NCBI GenBank assembly: GCA_019120525.1
Contig: DWUW01000069.1
Location: forward strand, 1-7,590
DNA from: Candidatus Eisenbergiella stercorigallinarum
Lineage (GTDB): Bacteria > Bacillota > Clostridia > Lachnospirales > Lachnospiraceae
Direction of reading: 5' to 3'
DNA: 7,590 bases
A program made the translations under genes and the position numbers. Shown piece by piece: positions 1-4,936 of the stretch; positions within the stretch are counted from its first letter, which is position 1; each line of letters opens with the position of its first letter. Below the pieces are notes generated by a model, which saw nothing but the letters and a program-made list of their open reading frames with translations, searched no databases and was not told the DNA's origin.

Positions 1-60
1 GCCCAGGAAGGCCTGACGGAGCAGAAGCTGAAGACGGTTTCCCATAAGAAAGAGAGGTAA
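1..60 (+). CDS. 3' end of an upstream gene (possibly XpaC-like), partial
   Basis: The first 60 bases read as 19 codons in frame with the window start and end in TAA at 58-60. The peptide, AQEGLTEQKLKTVSHKKER, is too short and charged to identify alone. The next gene (telA family) starts 7 bases after the stop, and its Shine-Dalgarno (AGAGG, 53-57) lies inside this reading frame, so the two are almost certainly co-transcribed. In many Firmicutes the gene directly upstream of telA encodes an XpaC-like protein (5-bromo-4-chloroindolyl phosphate hydrolysis family). That identity is inferred from gene order only. The 5' end lies outside the window. Confidence 0.6.
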   Translation, partial: AQEGLTEQKLKTVSHKKER

Positions 61-67
61 CCTGGCT

Positions 68-1201
68 ATGAACGATGTATGGAAAGACCTGGCGGCAACG
101 CCAACCCTGACTCTGGATCCTTTTTCTGAGGAAAAGCCGGTTCCGCCCGCGCCGAAGGCGGAGACGCCGGAATGGGACGACAGCATCCTGAACGATGAGG
201 AAAGAAGGATGGTGGAGGAGTTCTCCGGACAGATCGATCTGAAGAATTCCAGCCTGATCCTGCAGTACGGCGCGGGCGCCCAGAAAAAGATGGCTGATTT
301 TTCGGAAAAAGCGCTGGAGAGCGTACAGACCCAGGATCTGGGAGAGGTAGGAGAGCTTCTGGGAAGCGTTGTCACGGAACTGAAGAGCTTCGACGCGGAG
401 GAAGAACGGGGGATCCTTGGCTTCTTTAAGCGGGGCGCTGGCAGGATCACGGCGATGAAAGCGAAATATGCAAAAGCGGAGGGCAATGTCAACCGGATCT
501 GCCAGGTACTGGAGGGGCATCAGATCCAGCTCATGAAGGACTCCGCCATGCTGGATAAGATGTATGAGCTGAACAAAACCTATTTCAAAGAGCTTTCCAT
601 GTACATCCTGGCAGGAAAAAAGAAGCTTGCCGAGGTAAGGGGCGGGGAACTGAAGCGGATTGCTGAAAAGGCGCGGCAAAGCGGTCTCCCGGAGGACGTG
701 CAGGAAGCAAGGGATCTGGACGCCATGTGCGGAAGGTTTGAGAAGAAGCTTCACGACCTGGAGCTGACTCGCATGATCTCTGTCCAGACTGCTCCGCAGA
801 TCCGGCTGGTCCAGAATAACGATACGCTTATGGTGGAAAAGATCCAGTCCACCCTGGTGAACACCATTCCGTTGTGGAAGAGCCAGATGGTGCTTGCCCT
901 TGGCATGGAGCATTCCGCCCAGGCCGCGGCGGCGCAGCGCCAGGTGACGGATATGACCAACGAGCTGCTGAAGAAAAACGCCGCCGCCCTGAAGACCGCC
1001 ACCCTGGAAACCGCGAAGGAAGCGGAGCGGGGGATCGTGGATATGGAGACCCTGAAAGCGACCAATGAATCTCTCATCTCCACGCTGGACGAAGTGATGC
1101 GCATCCAGCAGGAGGGACGACAGAAACGTCAGGAGGCGGAGGCTGAGATGGGCCGGATGGAGAACGAGCTGAAGGCAAAGCTCCTTCAGATCAGCGGCTG
1201 A
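68..1201 (+). CDS. telA: TelA-family toxic anion resistance protein
   Basis: This 377-residue cytoplasmic protein belongs to the TelA/toxic anion resistance family (Pfam TelA). Members were named for tellurite resistance and occur widely in Firmicutes, where some affect sensitivity to cell-envelope antibiotics; the biochemical role is not settled. The N-terminal 40 residues are acidic and proline-rich. The rest is predicted almost entirely helical and coiled-coil, with no signal peptide or membrane segment. The conserved family core is clear in the C-terminal half, around QNNDTLMVEKIQ and NTIPLWKSQMVLALG, followed by a long Ala/Glu/Lys-rich helix. Length is normal for the family. The ATG at 68 follows AGAGG (53-57) at 10 bases spacing, overlapping the previous stop codon. 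No promoter lies between the two genes, so transcription must start upstream of the window. Confidence 0.93.
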   Translation: MNDVWKDLAATPTLTLDPFSEEKPVPPAPKAETPEWDDSILNDEERRMVEEFSGQIDLKNSSLILQYGAGAQKKMADFSEKALESVQTQDLGEVGELLGSVVTELKSFDAEEERGILGFFKRGAGRITAMKAKYAKAEGNVNRICQVLEGHQIQLMKDSAMLDKMYELNKTYFKELSMYILAGKKKLAEVRGGELKRIAEKARQSGLPEDVQEARDLDAMCGRFEKKLHDLELTRMISVQTAPQIRLVQNNDTLMVEKIQSTLVNTIPLWKSQMVLALGMEHSAQAAAAQRQVTDMTNELLKKNAAALKTATLETAKEAERGIVDMETLKATNESLISTLDEVMRIQQEGRQKRQEAEAEMGRMENELKAKLLQISG

Positions 1202-1215
1202 GAAGGCCCCGCAGC

Positions 1216-1265
1216 GCCGGGAGGCGGGAAAGCCTCCGCCCCGGCGGGAGATCCGTCCCGCCGGG
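1216..1265. other. GC-rich hairpins between the convergent telA and CYTH genes
   Basis: Two overlapping inverted repeats fill the gap between the converging genes. The first pairs GGAGGC (1220-1225) with GCCTCC (1232-1237) and can extend through GCCG (1216-1219) with CGGC (1242-1245) around a bulge. The second is a perfect 10-bp stem, CCCGGCGGGA (1240-1249) with TCCCGCCGGG (1256-1265), and a 6-base loop. The two share bases 1240-1245, so they are mutually exclusive. Neither is followed by a T tract on either strand, so they do not meet the intrinsic terminator pattern. Their position suggests a transcription barrier or 3'-end stabiliser for one or both genes. Confidence 0.5.
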
Positions 1266-1271
1266 AGAGCC

Positions 1272-1712
1272 TCAGGCCCTGCTGAGGAAAGAATTGTGAT
1301 AGGAGGGATCCATGGTCACATCCTGTCCGAACCAGTCCGGAGGGGAGAAGCTTTCAGCAGCTTCCAGATCAGGGAATTCCACTTCGGCGATAACGAGGGG
1401 GGCAAGCTCCCCGAGAAAAACATCCAGTTCTATGGTATACGGCCCGCAGGGCAGCATATAACGGCGCTTGGTAATGATGCGTCCGTCCACCTTTCGGATC
1501 AGATGACGGTAGGCCTCTTCGGTCAGGGGAAGATTGTATTCCTCTCTGGCGAGGAGGCCTTTCCCTTTATACGTAAGATAATATTCCCTGTCATCCCGGC
1601 GTACGCGGACGACGGGATCCGTGTTCAGGTATCCCTGCTCGATCAGGCGGCAGGGGTACTGCTCCAGCTGCGCGGGAAGCTCGGTTATGAGATATTTCCG
1701 TTCGATTTCCAT
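1272..1712 (-). CDS. CYTH-domain protein (triphosphate tunnel metalloenzyme family)
   Basis: This 146-residue protein is a CYTH/triphosphate tunnel metalloenzyme, whose eight-stranded tunnel binds a triphosphate with divalent metal. Known members include inorganic triphosphatases, thiamine triphosphatases and class IV adenylate cyclases. The diagnostic ExExK motif is at the very N terminus (E2, E4, K6). Other expected tunnel residues are R36 and R38, K49 and K51, E57 and E58, K82 to R84, E95 and D97 (ELD), and E110 and E112 (EVEF). All signature positions are present, so activity is likely; a short single-domain form favours a simple tripolyphosphatase, but the substrate cannot be decided. 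The ATG at 1712 was chosen over an in-frame start at 1799 because it places ExExK at residue 2, as usual, and follows AAAGGAAGGG at about 8 bases. The gene is monocistronic, with its own promoter at 1771-1799. Confidence 0.9.
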   Translation of the reverse strand: MEIERKYLITELPAQLEQYPCRLIEQGYLNTDPVVRVRRDDREYYLTYKGKGLLAREEYNLPLTEEAYRHLIRKVDGRIITKRRYMLPCGPYTIELDVFLGELAPLVIAEVEFPDLEAAESFSPPDWFGQDVTMDPSYHNSFLSRA

Positions 1713-1770
1713 GGCGGGAACCCTTCCTTTCCGGACAGCCGAAGGATTTCGCGGGAAGCTGCCCGCTGTT

Positions 1771-1799
1771 ATTATAACCGGCTTTGGAATGGCTGTCAT
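1771..1799 (-). promoter_or_regulatory. Sigma-A promoter for the CYTH gene
   Basis: On the minus strand ATGACA (1799-1794, 5 of 6 to the -35 consensus) is followed after exactly 17 bases by a perfect TATAAT (1776-1771). Upstream of the -35, the minus strand across about 1800-1822 is a run of A and T resembling an UP element. Transcription would begin near 1764, giving a leader of about 50 bases. That leader opens with a small GC hairpin (GCGGG 1751-1755 with CCCGC 1762-1766 in plus coordinates). Confidence 0.75.
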
Positions 1800-1835
1800 T
1801 CATATTTTTTTCATAAATTTCTACGGTTTTATTCA

Positions 1836-1864
1836 TTGGATGGGAAAGGGGATTCTGTTATAAT
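1836..1864 (+). promoter_or_regulatory. Sigma-A promoter for the DJ-1/CBS operon (extended -10)
   Basis: A perfect TATAAT (1859-1864) is preceded by TG at 1856-1857, giving an extended -10. TTGGAT (1836-1841) lies 17 bases upstream as a weak -35 (TTG conserved). The extended -10 would offset the poor -35. The expected start is near 1871, leaving a leader of about 63 bases. The promoter is divergent from the CYTH promoter, with about 36 AT-rich bases between the two -35 boxes. Confidence 0.7.
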
Positions 1865-1872
1865 AAGACCGT

Positions 1873-1904
1873 CGGCAGATATGGGCCCGCAAGTCCTTCT
1901 GCCG
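1873..1904 (+). other. Hairpin in the 5' leader of the DJ-1 operon
   Basis: CGGCAGA (1873-1879) pairs perfectly with TCTGCCG (1898-1904). Inside, GGGC (1883-1886) can pair with GTCC (1893-1896) using one G-U, leaving loop CCGCAA. The structure starts at about the predicted first transcribed base and is followed by a purine-rich single-stranded stretch carrying the ribosome binding site. It has no T tract, so it is not a terminator. It could protect the 5' end of the mRNA. No known riboswitch class is supported. Confidence 0.45.
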
Positions 1905-1933
1905 GATAAGAAAAAAGAAAAGAGGGATGTCAG

Positions 1934-2485
1934 ATGAGCAGGATCGGTGTTTTTTTCGCGGACGGATATGAGGAGATCGAGGCACTGACTGTGGTGGATC
2001 TCGCCAGAAGGGCGGGGATAGAGGTGCGGATGATTTCCGTGGAGGAAAAGGAAGAAGCGGAGGGATCCCACGGCATCACGGTCCGTATGGACGGGAAGCT
2101 TTCGGAGACGGATTTTTCCGGGCTGGATATGCTGGTGCTTCCCGGAGGAAAGAAGGGGACGCAGGGACTGGAAAACTGCGGCGCGCTGATGGAGCAGCTG
2201 GATGCCTTCTATACCGCCGGAAAGCCTGTCGCGGCGATCTGTGCCGCACCGAGCATTTTCGGGCACAGAGGGTATCTGAAGGGAAGGCGGGCTACCTCCT
2301 ATCCTTCCTTTGAAAGCCATCTGGACGGCGCGCAGGTGACGGGCGCGGCGGCGGAGACAGACGGAAACGTGATCACAGGACGCGGGATGGGCTGTTCCAT
2401 TCCCTTTGCCCTTGCAGTGGTGGAATACCTTTCGGGAAAGACGGAGGCGGACCGCATAGCGGAATCTGTGGTTTATACCCGATAG
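1934..2485 (+). CDS. DJ-1/PfpI (ThiJ) family protein
   Basis: This 183-residue single-domain cytoplasmic protein belongs to the DJ-1/ThiJ/PfpI superfamily; members act as glyoxalase III or deglycase-type enzymes, chaperones or oxidative-stress sensors. The nucleophile elbow AICAAP carries Cys103, matching DJ-1 Cys106. Glu16 in GYEEIEAL matches DJ-1 Glu18, which tunes the cysteine. The G-rich VLPGG turn (68-72) and the ATSYPSFE segment (120-127) are also typical, the latter with Tyr where animal DJ-1 has His. Length and motifs are complete. The ATG at 1934 follows AGAGGG (1921-1926) at 7 bases. It is the first gene of an operon with the CBS-domain gene 18 bases downstream. A stress or carbonyl-detoxification role is plausible, but the substrate is unknown. 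Confidence 0.92.
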   Translation: MSRIGVFFADGYEEIEALTVVDLARRAGIEVRMISVEEKEEAEGSHGITVRMDGKLSETDFSGLDMLVLPGGKKGTQGLENCGALMEQLDAFYTAGKPVAAICAAPSIFGHRGYLKGRRATSYPSFESHLDGAQVTGAAAETDGNVITGRGMGCSIPFALAVVEYLSGKTEADRIAESVVYTR

Positions 2486-2503
2486 GAAGACAGAGGTAAG
2501 AGA

Positions 2504-2926
2504 ATGAATCTTTTATTTTTTCTGACGCCCAAAAGCGAAGTGGCGTATGTGGAGGAAAGCGATTCCCTGCGGCAGGTCCTGGAGAAGATGGAATATCATG
2601 GCTATACCGCCGTCCCGCTGCTCTCCGCGGATGGAAGATACATAGGGACCATTACGGAAGGAGATGTGCTGTGGAAGCTGAAGAAGGAGCATTTCCCGGA
2701 TATCCATGAGATGGAAGATATTTCCGTCATGCAGATCGTCCGTAAGAGGGACAATAAGGCGGTCCATGCCAACGTGGATATGGAAGGGCTGCTGGAACGT
2801 GTGACGCGCCAGAATTTCGTACCCGTCGTGGATGACGAGAGGATCTTCATCGGCATCGTGACCAGAAAAGATGTGATCCTTTATCTGATGAAGGAGCTTC
2901 AGAGAAAGCAGGAAACAGAAAAATAG
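2504..2926 (+). CDS. Tandem CBS-domain protein, DarB/CbpB-like
   Basis: This 140-residue soluble protein is made of two CBS motifs (about residues 10-62 and 70-132) with no attached enzyme or channel. CBS pairs bind adenosine nucleotides in the cleft between the repeats. Typical elements are visible: GYTAVPLL and GRYIGTITEGDVL in the first repeat, and NFVPVVDDE and FIGIVTRKDVILYL in the second. Size, two-repeat layout and the G-Y-T-A-x-P and G-I-x-T-R segments resemble DarB/CbpB of Bacillus and Listeria, a c-di-AMP receptor that signals to Rel and pyruvate carboxylase; this match is from memory of the family. The ATG at 2504 follows AGAGG (2492-2496) at 7 bases. The gene is co-transcribed with the DJ-1 gene and ends in the terminator directly after its stop. 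Confidence 0.88.
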   Translation: MNLLFFLTPKSEVAYVEESDSLRQVLEKMEYHGYTAVPLLSADGRYIGTITEGDVLWKLKKEHFPDIHEMEDISVMQIVRKRDNKAVHANVDMEGLLERVTRQNFVPVVDDERIFIGIVTRKDVILYLMKELQRKQETEK

Positions 2927-2961
2927 AAAAGCCCGGCTGCCTGACGCAGCCGGGCTTTTTT
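2918..2961. terminator. Bidirectional intrinsic terminator (CBS operon / SASP gene)
   Basis: GCCCGGCTGC (2931-2940) and GCAGCCGGGC (2946-2955) form a perfect 10-bp GC stem with loop CTGAC. On the plus strand it is followed by T6 (2956-2961), directly after the CBS stop codon. On the minus strand the same stem is followed by TTTTCTATTTTT (2930-2919), so it also terminates the convergent SASP transcript. Flanking A and T runs extend the stem to 14 bp on the plus strand. Confidence 0.93.
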
Positions 2962-2966
2962 CGTCG

Positions 2967-2986
2967 GGCGGCCGGAACCGGCCGCC
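2967..2986. other. Second GC-rich inverted repeat behind the terminator
   Basis: GGCGGCCGG (2967-2975) and CCGGCCGCC (2978-2986) are perfect inverted arms separated by AA; a physical hairpin would open to a GAAC tetraloop with an 8-bp stem. It lies between the main terminator and the SASP stop codon, so the SASP mRNA meets it first. It has no T tract of its own. It may assist termination or protect the 3' end of the stable spore mRNA. Confidence 0.5.
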
Positions 2987-3003
2987 TGCTGCCCGGAAGG
3001 GCG

Positions 3004-3207
3004 TTATTTCATCTGCTCTTCCTGCTTCTTGATCATTCTGCGTACCATCTCACCGCCGATGGACCCGGCTTCCTTGGAAGTCAGATCGCCGTTGTAGCCT
3101 TCCTTCAGGTTTACGCCCAGCTCGGAAGCCACCTCGGTCTTGAAACGGTCCATAGCAGCCTTCGCTTCAGGTACCTCGACTCTATTGGATCTGTTGGAAC
3201 TTGCCAT
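3004..3207 (-). CDS. Alpha/beta-type small acid-soluble spore protein (SASP)
   Basis: This 67-residue protein is an alpha/beta-type SASP, which coats DNA in the forespore, protects it from UV and chemical damage, and supplies amino acids on germination. Both family signatures are present: the GPR protease site region TEVASELGV (24-32) and GSIGGEMVRRMIKK (48-61). The N terminus is Ser/Asn-rich and hydrophilic, as usual. Length is typical (60-75 residues). The ATG at 3207 follows a near-perfect GGAGGTG (3222-3216) at 8 bases, consistent with heavy translation. The gene is monocistronic and ends in the shared terminator at 2918-2961. Forespore sigma-G control is expected from the family, but no convincing sigma-G promoter was found by eye. 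Its presence marks the organism as a spore-former. Confidence 0.95.
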   Translation of the reverse strand: MASSNRSNRVEVPEAKAAMDRFKTEVASELGVNLKEGYNGDLTSKEAGSIGGEMVRRMIKKQEEQMK

Positions 3208-3245
3208 GTCGTATTCACCTCCGTAAATTATGGTTCTTTTTCTCT

Positions 3246-3264
3246 CCGGCGGTCTTTACGCCGG
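3246..3264. other. GC hairpin in the SASP leader
   Basis: CCGGCG (3246-3251) and CGCCGG (3259-3264) form a perfect 6-bp stem with a 7-base loop. It sits about 23 bases upstream of the SASP ribosome binding site. If the SASP transcript starts upstream of it, the hairpin would be in its 5' untranslated region and could stabilise the mRNA. Neither side carries a convincing terminator T tract. Confidence 0.4.
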
Positions 3265-3275
3265 TTTGTCTGTAA

Positions 3276-3314
3276 GATAAGCGGGCGGCTCCAATCATAT
3301 GCCGTCCGCTTATC
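3276..3314. repeat. 14-bp stem-loop upstream of the SASP gene
   Basis: GATAAGCGGGCGGC (3276-3289) and GCCGTCCGCTTATC (3301-3314) pair over 14 positions with a single G-T opposition, around an 11-base AT-rich loop. There is no T tract on either side, so it is not an intrinsic terminator. As DNA it could be a dyad operator; as RNA it would be a stable leader hairpin of the SASP mRNA. Confidence 0.6.
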
Positions 3315-3451
3315 CTTTGGGGGATGAGGAGAGCGTGCCGGCTTTCTGCTTGTTTCCGTCGCTTATCTTGGTGTTATTGTGTGCTTTCCCGAAAGTTTTA
3401 TCCGCGTGACAGGCTGGAAATTTCAGGATATTGTCTGTTTTGGCACAACGC

Positions 3452-3477
3452 GCCGCCGGATCCATGGATCCGGCGGC
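3452..3477. repeat. 26-bp perfect palindrome upstream of the glycosyltransferase promoter
   Basis: Bases 3452-3464 (GCCGCCGGATCCA) are followed without spacer by their exact reverse complement (3465-3477). It contains two GGATCC sites flanking a central CATG. The palindrome ends 22 bases before the -35 box of the glycosyltransferase promoter. Its right arm overlaps a second small inverted repeat, GGCCC (3475-3479) with GGGCC (3483-3487). With no T tract it is not an intrinsic terminator. A protein-binding dyad is the simplest guess. Confidence 0.65.
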
Positions 3478-3494
3478 CCTGCGGGCCGGGCAGT

Positions 3495-3539
3495 TTCATT
3501 TGAGAAGAAGGAAGAAACGTGATACAATTCATTTGAGAA
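3495..3539 (+). repeat. 12-bp direct repeat at the glycosyltransferase promoter
   Basis: TTCATTTGAGAA occurs at 3495-3506 and again at 3528-3539, an exact match with a 33-bp period (about three helical turns). The first copy contains the -35 hexamer. The second begins at the last base of the -10 and covers the expected start site. The placement fits a pair of repressor-binding sites on one face of the helix, but no binding protein is shown. Confidence 0.55.
3500..3528 (+). promoter_or_regulatory. Sigma-A promoter for the glycosyltransferase gene
   Basis: TTGAGA (3500-3505) and TACAAT (3523-3528) are separated by exactly 17 bases, and TG at 3520-3521 gives an extended -10. Each hexamer is at most two bases from consensus. 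Transcription should start near 3535, leaving about 37 bases of leader before the GTG start. The promoter is overlapped by the 12-bp direct repeat. Confidence 0.75.
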
Positions 3540-3571
3540 ACGAAAAAAATCAGGAAAAAGGAGCGGGCAGA

Positions 3572-4936
3572 GTGGAACGGCTTGTCAGTATTATCGTACC
3601 CGTTTATAACGCGGAACCTTATTTAAGGCGCTGTGTGGACAGCATATTGGTGCAGGATTACCCTAATTTTGAGCTGATCCTGATGGACGACGGAAGCACG
3701 GACGGATCCGGGGAGATCTGCGACGCGTACGCCGGCAGGGATGAAAGGGTAAGGGTGGTCCATAAGGAAAATACAGGCGTATCCGATACGCGAAATCAGG
3801 CGCTGGAGCTTGCGCAGGGGGATTATATCCAGTTTTTGGACAGCGACGACTGGGCTGTGCCGGAGGCGACACGGCTCCTGGTGCAGGCCATGGAAAAGAA
3901 TGACTGCGACATGGTGATCTCTGATTTTTACCGTGTGGCAGGGGAGCGGCTTGCCAGGAAAGGAGACATTGAAGAGGCCAGGGTGCTGACCAGGCAGGAA
4001 TTCGCCGCCTGTATGGTCGAAAATCCGGCTGATTTTTATTACGGCGTGCTCTGGAACAAACTGTATAAAAGGCAGATCATTGAAGACCATCAGATCCGTA
4101 TGGACGCTACCATCAGCTGGTGCGAGGATTTTCTGTTTAATCTGGAATATATCCGGCACGCCTCCTCGTTTTATGCCCTTCAGGTTCCCATTTATTATTA
4201 TGTGAAGCGAAAGGGGAGCCTGGTGAGCCAGGGGATGAGCATTACCAACGCCATGCGGATGAAGATCAATATTTTTGATTATTATAATGAATTTTATAAG
4301 GATGTATACGATCATGAGGATTACGCGGATATCCGCCTGCAGGTTTACAGCTTCTTCTGGGCCGCGGCGAAGGATGGCGGCGTTCCGCCCGCCCCGCTTC
4401 CCGGAAGCAGGAAGCTTGGCGAGGAACGGATGCAGATCAAGAGAAAGCAGGTGGAGGGAGACGGCGTGATCATGGACCAGTACCGGAGCAGGCAGCTTCT
4501 GGATTATCAGATGGAGCTTTCCGCGAAAAAGAACCGGCTGACAGCGGATGAAACGAAGGTGCTCTTCACGCTGTATCAATGCGGGGAGGCGGAGGGCATG
4601 CGCCGTCTGGCCGAAGTATCGGATCTGCCCCTGCCGAGACTGTTTCTTGCGCTGCAGAAGCTGGAACGGAAAAAGCTGGTGGAGATGTCTGACGAGAAGG
4701 GAACGAAAAAAGCGAACCGGAGCCGGACAGAGGAGCGCAGGGAAGACCGGAAGGAGAAAAACAGGATCTTCCTGCGCCCGGAAGCGGGGCCGGTGTGCGA
4801 GGAATTCCGCCTGATGCAGGAAGAACTGAAGGAAATCTGCTTCGCCGGCTTTACGGAAGAGGAGAAGCGGGCGGGAGAGGAGCTTCTGCGCCGGCTGAAC
4901 GAAAATATGATCCGTTTTATGGTGAAGGAAGCGTAA
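3572..4936 (+). CDS. Family 2 glycosyltransferase fused to a C-terminal MarR-like winged helix
   Basis: This 454-residue protein has two parts. Residues 1-about 270 are a GT-A family 2 glycosyltransferase: VSIIVPVYNAEPYLRRCVDS opens the fold, D39-D40-G41 and D90-S91-D92-D93 are the nucleotide-sugar and metal sites, and W183-C-E-D186 is the usual acidic catalytic region. It should transfer a sugar from a nucleotide donor to an unknown acceptor on the cytoplasmic face; there is no membrane segment. Residues about 301-454 look like a MarR-type winged helix: a leading helix, a helix-turn-helix near 343-372 (MRRLAEVSDLPLPRLFLALQ), a long Lys/Arg/Glu-rich wing near 378-400, and a C-terminal dimerisation-like helix pair. 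The GTG at 3572 follows GGAG (3560-3563) at 8 bases and sits just before VSIIVPVYN, as is typical. An AT-rich patch lies at 4268-4310. Acceptor and DNA target are unknown. Confidence 0.85.
   Translation: MERLVSIIVPVYNAEPYLRRCVDSILVQDYPNFELILMDDGSTDGSGEICDAYAGRDERVRVVHKENTGVSDTRNQALELAQGDYIQFLDSDDWAVPEATRLLVQAMEKNDCDMVISDFYRVAGERLARKGDIEEARVLTRQEFAACMVENPADFYYGVLWNKLYKRQIIEDHQIRMDATISWCEDFLFNLEYIRHASSFYALQVPIYYYVKRKGSLVSQGMSITNAMRMKINIFDYYNEFYKDVYDHEDYADIRLQVYSFFWAAAKDGGVPPAPLPGSRKLGEERMQIKRKQVEGDGVIMDQYRSRQLLDYQMELSAKKNRLTADETKVLFTLYQCGEAEGMRRLAEVSDLPLPRLFLALQKLERKKLVEMSDEKGTKKANRSRTEERREDRKEKNRIFLRPEAGPVCEEFRLMQEELKEICFAGFTEEEKRAGEELLRRLNENMIRFMVKEA
4453..4474 (+). promoter_or_regulatory. 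Possible internal ribosome binding site and start before the winged-helix domain
   Basis: GGAGGGAG (4453-4460) lies 11 bases upstream of an in-frame ATG at 4472, exactly where the winged-helix domain begins (MDQYRSRQLL). Initiation here would give a separate DNA-binding protein of about 154 residues from the same mRNA. The spacing is longer than ideal, and purine-rich GGAGGGAG also arises from ordinary Glu/Gly codons, so this is only a candidate. Confidence 0.3.

Larger units (their letters stand above)
3208..3499. other. Structured intergenic region between SASP and glycosyltransferase genes
   Basis: No gene is supported in this divergent gap, which runs on to the promoter at 3500. It contains the SASP ribosome binding site (3216-3222), a 6-bp GC hairpin (3246-3264), a long stem-loop (3276-3314) and a 26-bp palindrome (3452-3477). 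The octamer CGCTTATC occurs at 3307-3314 and 3360-3367, and in inverted form at 3276-3283. The stretch 3361-3450 is less GC-rich and shows no clear promoter. A frame open from 3431 into the glycosyltransferase has no ribosome binding site and starts upstream of the mapped promoter, so it was not called. Confidence 0.6.

Noticed and set aside
1713..1799. N-terminal extension of the CYTH protein to an upstream ATG
   Set aside because: The extension lies over the predicted promoter -10 and start site and would place the ExExK motif at residue 31 instead of the N terminus.
1865..1905. Purine riboswitch-like segment in the DJ-1 leader
   Set aside because: Only short matches (GATATGG, TTCT) are present. 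The third stem and the closing P1 stem are missing, and the 5' part would overlap the -10 box.
1296..1937. A 213-codon plus-strand frame opposite the CYTH gene
   Set aside because: The minus strand here encodes a protein with every CYTH signature residue and a good promoter and ribosome binding site; the plus-strand frame is its shadow and runs through the divergent promoter region.
3246..3271. Plus-strand intrinsic terminator at the GC hairpin
   Set aside because: The stem is followed only by TTTGTCTG, and no plus-strand transcript is known to enter from the left after the strong terminator at 2961.
3224..3310. Sigma-G or sigma-E/K promoter for the SASP gene
   Set aside because: CATA-type -10 candidates occur on the minus strand (CATATGAT near 3304-3297 and CATAATTT near 3233-3226), but neither has a good -35 at the right distance, so no promoter was annotated.
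3431..3571. A 47-residue N-terminal extension of the glycosyltransferase
   Set aside because: The TTG at 3431 has no ribosome binding site, the stretch spans the palindrome and promoter, and GT2 proteins begin at the VSIIVPVYN strand. The GTG at 3572 with GGAG is better.
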